64,000 bases of DNA, taken from Priapulus caudatus (taxonomy: Eukaryota; Priapulida; Priapulimorpha; Priapulimorphida; Priapulidae). Position numbers and translations under genes: made by a program. Numbering within the stretch: the stretch's first letter is position 1; each line of letters starts with the position of its first letter. This document shows positions 62,221 through 64,000 of this stretch, piece by piece. The stretch lies in assembly GCF_000485595.1 (NCBI RefSeq), contig NW_014577062.1:982347-1046346 (forward strand), given 5' to 3'. Under the pieces are notes generated by a model. The model saw nothing but the letters and a program-made list of their open reading frames with translations, searched no databases and was not told where the DNA came from.

Positions 62221-64000
62221 TTGACGGGCGCTCGAGTTTTGCGCTTTATTGGGAGATGCATATGGGTCGTTCTTTCAACACGTTGTGGAAAACCTACTGA
62301 TGAATGCATGTATTGGCACAAGTCCGATTTGAAGTGTGAAGTTATATCATATCTGCCAGCTGAACGAAATAAGTTTCAAGCAGCAGCTCTGATGTCAGAT
62401 TAGCTTCCGTGAGAACATGGACTCGCGTTGGAAATCACCAAGCTGGTCTTCTTGACGCAAACGCTTAAATGGTATGATTTGCTGATCTCCTCTAATACAG
62501 TTAGTGCATCTGTGTGATCTTCGCTGTGACACTCTGGTAGATCAATGTGGTTCATTTTCATTCCTTCAAAAGCACTGCTCTGGTACACTCAAGGTTCAAC
62601 CGTTGATATTTTTTGGTGGGCACCACTGGCTTTATCAAGGTTGTCATGTCTCTGTAATTATTCCGCAAGTCCCACCCTCCTCACACATAGGTGTCAGTGA
62701 AACGGATCCAATTTTGGCTGCAATCAACCATTCGACTTGTCAGCTTTGCCAGACTGTCGCGTCCTTTCTGCGAGGAGACTTTCCTTCTTAACGCTCCTCT
62801 GACAATATTTAACTCTTGCCACTTCGTAATGACATCCTTTCATCCTCTTTTCAATTCTGCACACTATACATGGTCGAACCAGCCTCTGAGGCCATGATCT
62901 GTCCCATGCACTAGCTTACAGCATCTCCCGACACAGCTGAAATGGCCTTGGTGTGTACTTTTTCACCATCTTTGAGGATACGACTTGCTTTTCAACTTAG
63001 CATAACTGTCACATGATTTCTCTTCAACTCCTCTGCATCGCCAGTCGCCACTGCTGCCTGCACAAAGGAACTGGTATCTTGCTTCCATCGATTTGCCTAA
63101 AAACTCATCAAAACAGCTGGATAGATAATCACATCGACTGAGACCTACGCAAAGAATATGTGGCTTGCAGTAACAATCATAGTAGATGAAAAAGTACAGA
63201 ACAAGAATCCATGTGTTATTTACTACTACACCAAACTATCACCTCTTCACACAGGCGGACTCACACCGCAGCCCCATGAACTTTCTCGCAGGCGATATTG
63301 ATCCAAGGGGTCTTCTTCCACCCTAATGAGTTGTCACTAATCTTAAGCCACAGTATGGCGTACATTTCCATAAATATTTTTGAGCGTTCAGTCATCCTTT
63401 GGTGAAAGTATGAATGATGGCAGAGTGGACAGAAGGTTGTTGCGGCTATCACATTCCTCTGCTACTAAAACGAACTCAAAACTTCCACGCATCTTAGCAA
63501 TGAGTTGGAGGACTTCATGGTGGCTTGGAGTTTCTGATGAATGACTCCCAGCCTGTTGTTGTTCGGTTGCCATCGTTATGCATTGTTTTCTTCCAAGCTG
63601 ACACCCACATTCGCCGACAATTATGCCAGTTTTTGTGTGAATACTGTAAGAACTGACTTTGCAAGTCCTTCAAATTGTTCATAATATATTGTACAGCGGC
63701 TTCAGTACGTGAATATACAATTTTTCAAGTATATTCGAAAGACCGCATTTCCATTGCTTTTTTATTGTTCTCTGGAAAATGAAGCCATCTCCGATTTTTG
63801 AAGTCTTCCATCGACGCTTGGAACATGACAGAGTGAATTTTTGATTTGGGAAGAATTTCTTTTATGAGATGCAATTTCGAGAAATGTCCTTGCGACTAAG
63901 AACACTGGTTTTGCTCAAGAGCTTCCTTATCACTGATTGTCTGCAAAGCAGTGACAACCCATGTTCTACATCTTCAACGCTATTACCAGCCACGAAGAAA
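62221..64000. other. Possible N-terminal debris of the Ulp1-like gene; nothing recognised
   Basis: On the minus strand a 61-codon open frame starts at 63,573 (MATEQQQAGSHSSETPSHHE...) and another at 63,411 reads MTERSKIFMEMYAILWLKI. They might be pieces of one frameshifted protein upstream of the protease, but I recognise no domain and cannot join them by splice signals. Confidence 0.3.

Overview
This is a gene-sparse, intron-rich, repeat-rich nuclear sequence from an animal, most likely a marine invertebrate. The evidence is spliced genes with canonical GT-AG introns, a clear ZFR orthologue, FMRFamide-receptor-like peptide GPCRs, many hAT- and Harbinger-like non-autonomous transposons, long microsatellites and scattered degenerate TTAGGG-like runs. 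I cannot fix the phylum; a lophotrochozoan or invertebrate deuterostome would fit. Nothing prokaryotic or viral is evident.

Layout: 1-7.6 kb is intergenic and full of inverted-repeat elements. From 7,659 to 31,959 (+ strand) runs a 14-exon gene predicting an 855-residue protein with three CCCH zinc fingers, an RWD/UBC-like region, Cys-rich zinc ribbons and a C-terminal CHY zinc finger. Introns 10 and 11 of this gene contain, on the opposite strand, four intact single-exon class A GPCR genes (14,280-15,335; 16,901-18,037; 21,594-22,748; 28,419-29,543) and one indel-riddled duplicate of the first (25,707-26,758). The duplicate abuts a satellite of about 17 units that resembles the receptor's own 3' end.

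From 32.0 to 35.7 kb is the spacer between two convergent genes; it holds a fold-back repeat of about 690 bp. From 53,266 down to 35,768 (- strand) runs the complete ZFR gene (21 coding exons, 909 predicted residues: three U1-type C2H2 fingers plus a DZF domain). Its introns carry transposon relics and two minisatellites touching splice acceptors. In one of these the 48-bp unit copies the acceptor itself and stays in frame with the exon. Upstream of ZFR lies a purine/pyrimidine strand-switching minisatellite with one undetermined base (53,981). From 57.9 to 62.2 kb (- strand) are exons of a Ulp1/SENP-type cysteine protease with a C-terminal PHD finger, broken by frameshifts. The last 1.8 kb holds nothing I recognise.

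The two large genes look like constitutive RNA/zinc-binding functions and share no evident pathway. The GPCRs form a lineage-specific tandem family nested in another gene. Exon boundaries were set by hand from splice signals, phase continuity and remembered family motifs, so they are predictions. Several regions (23.8-26.8 kb and the Ulp1 locus) show indel patterns suggesting uncorrected long-read sequence.
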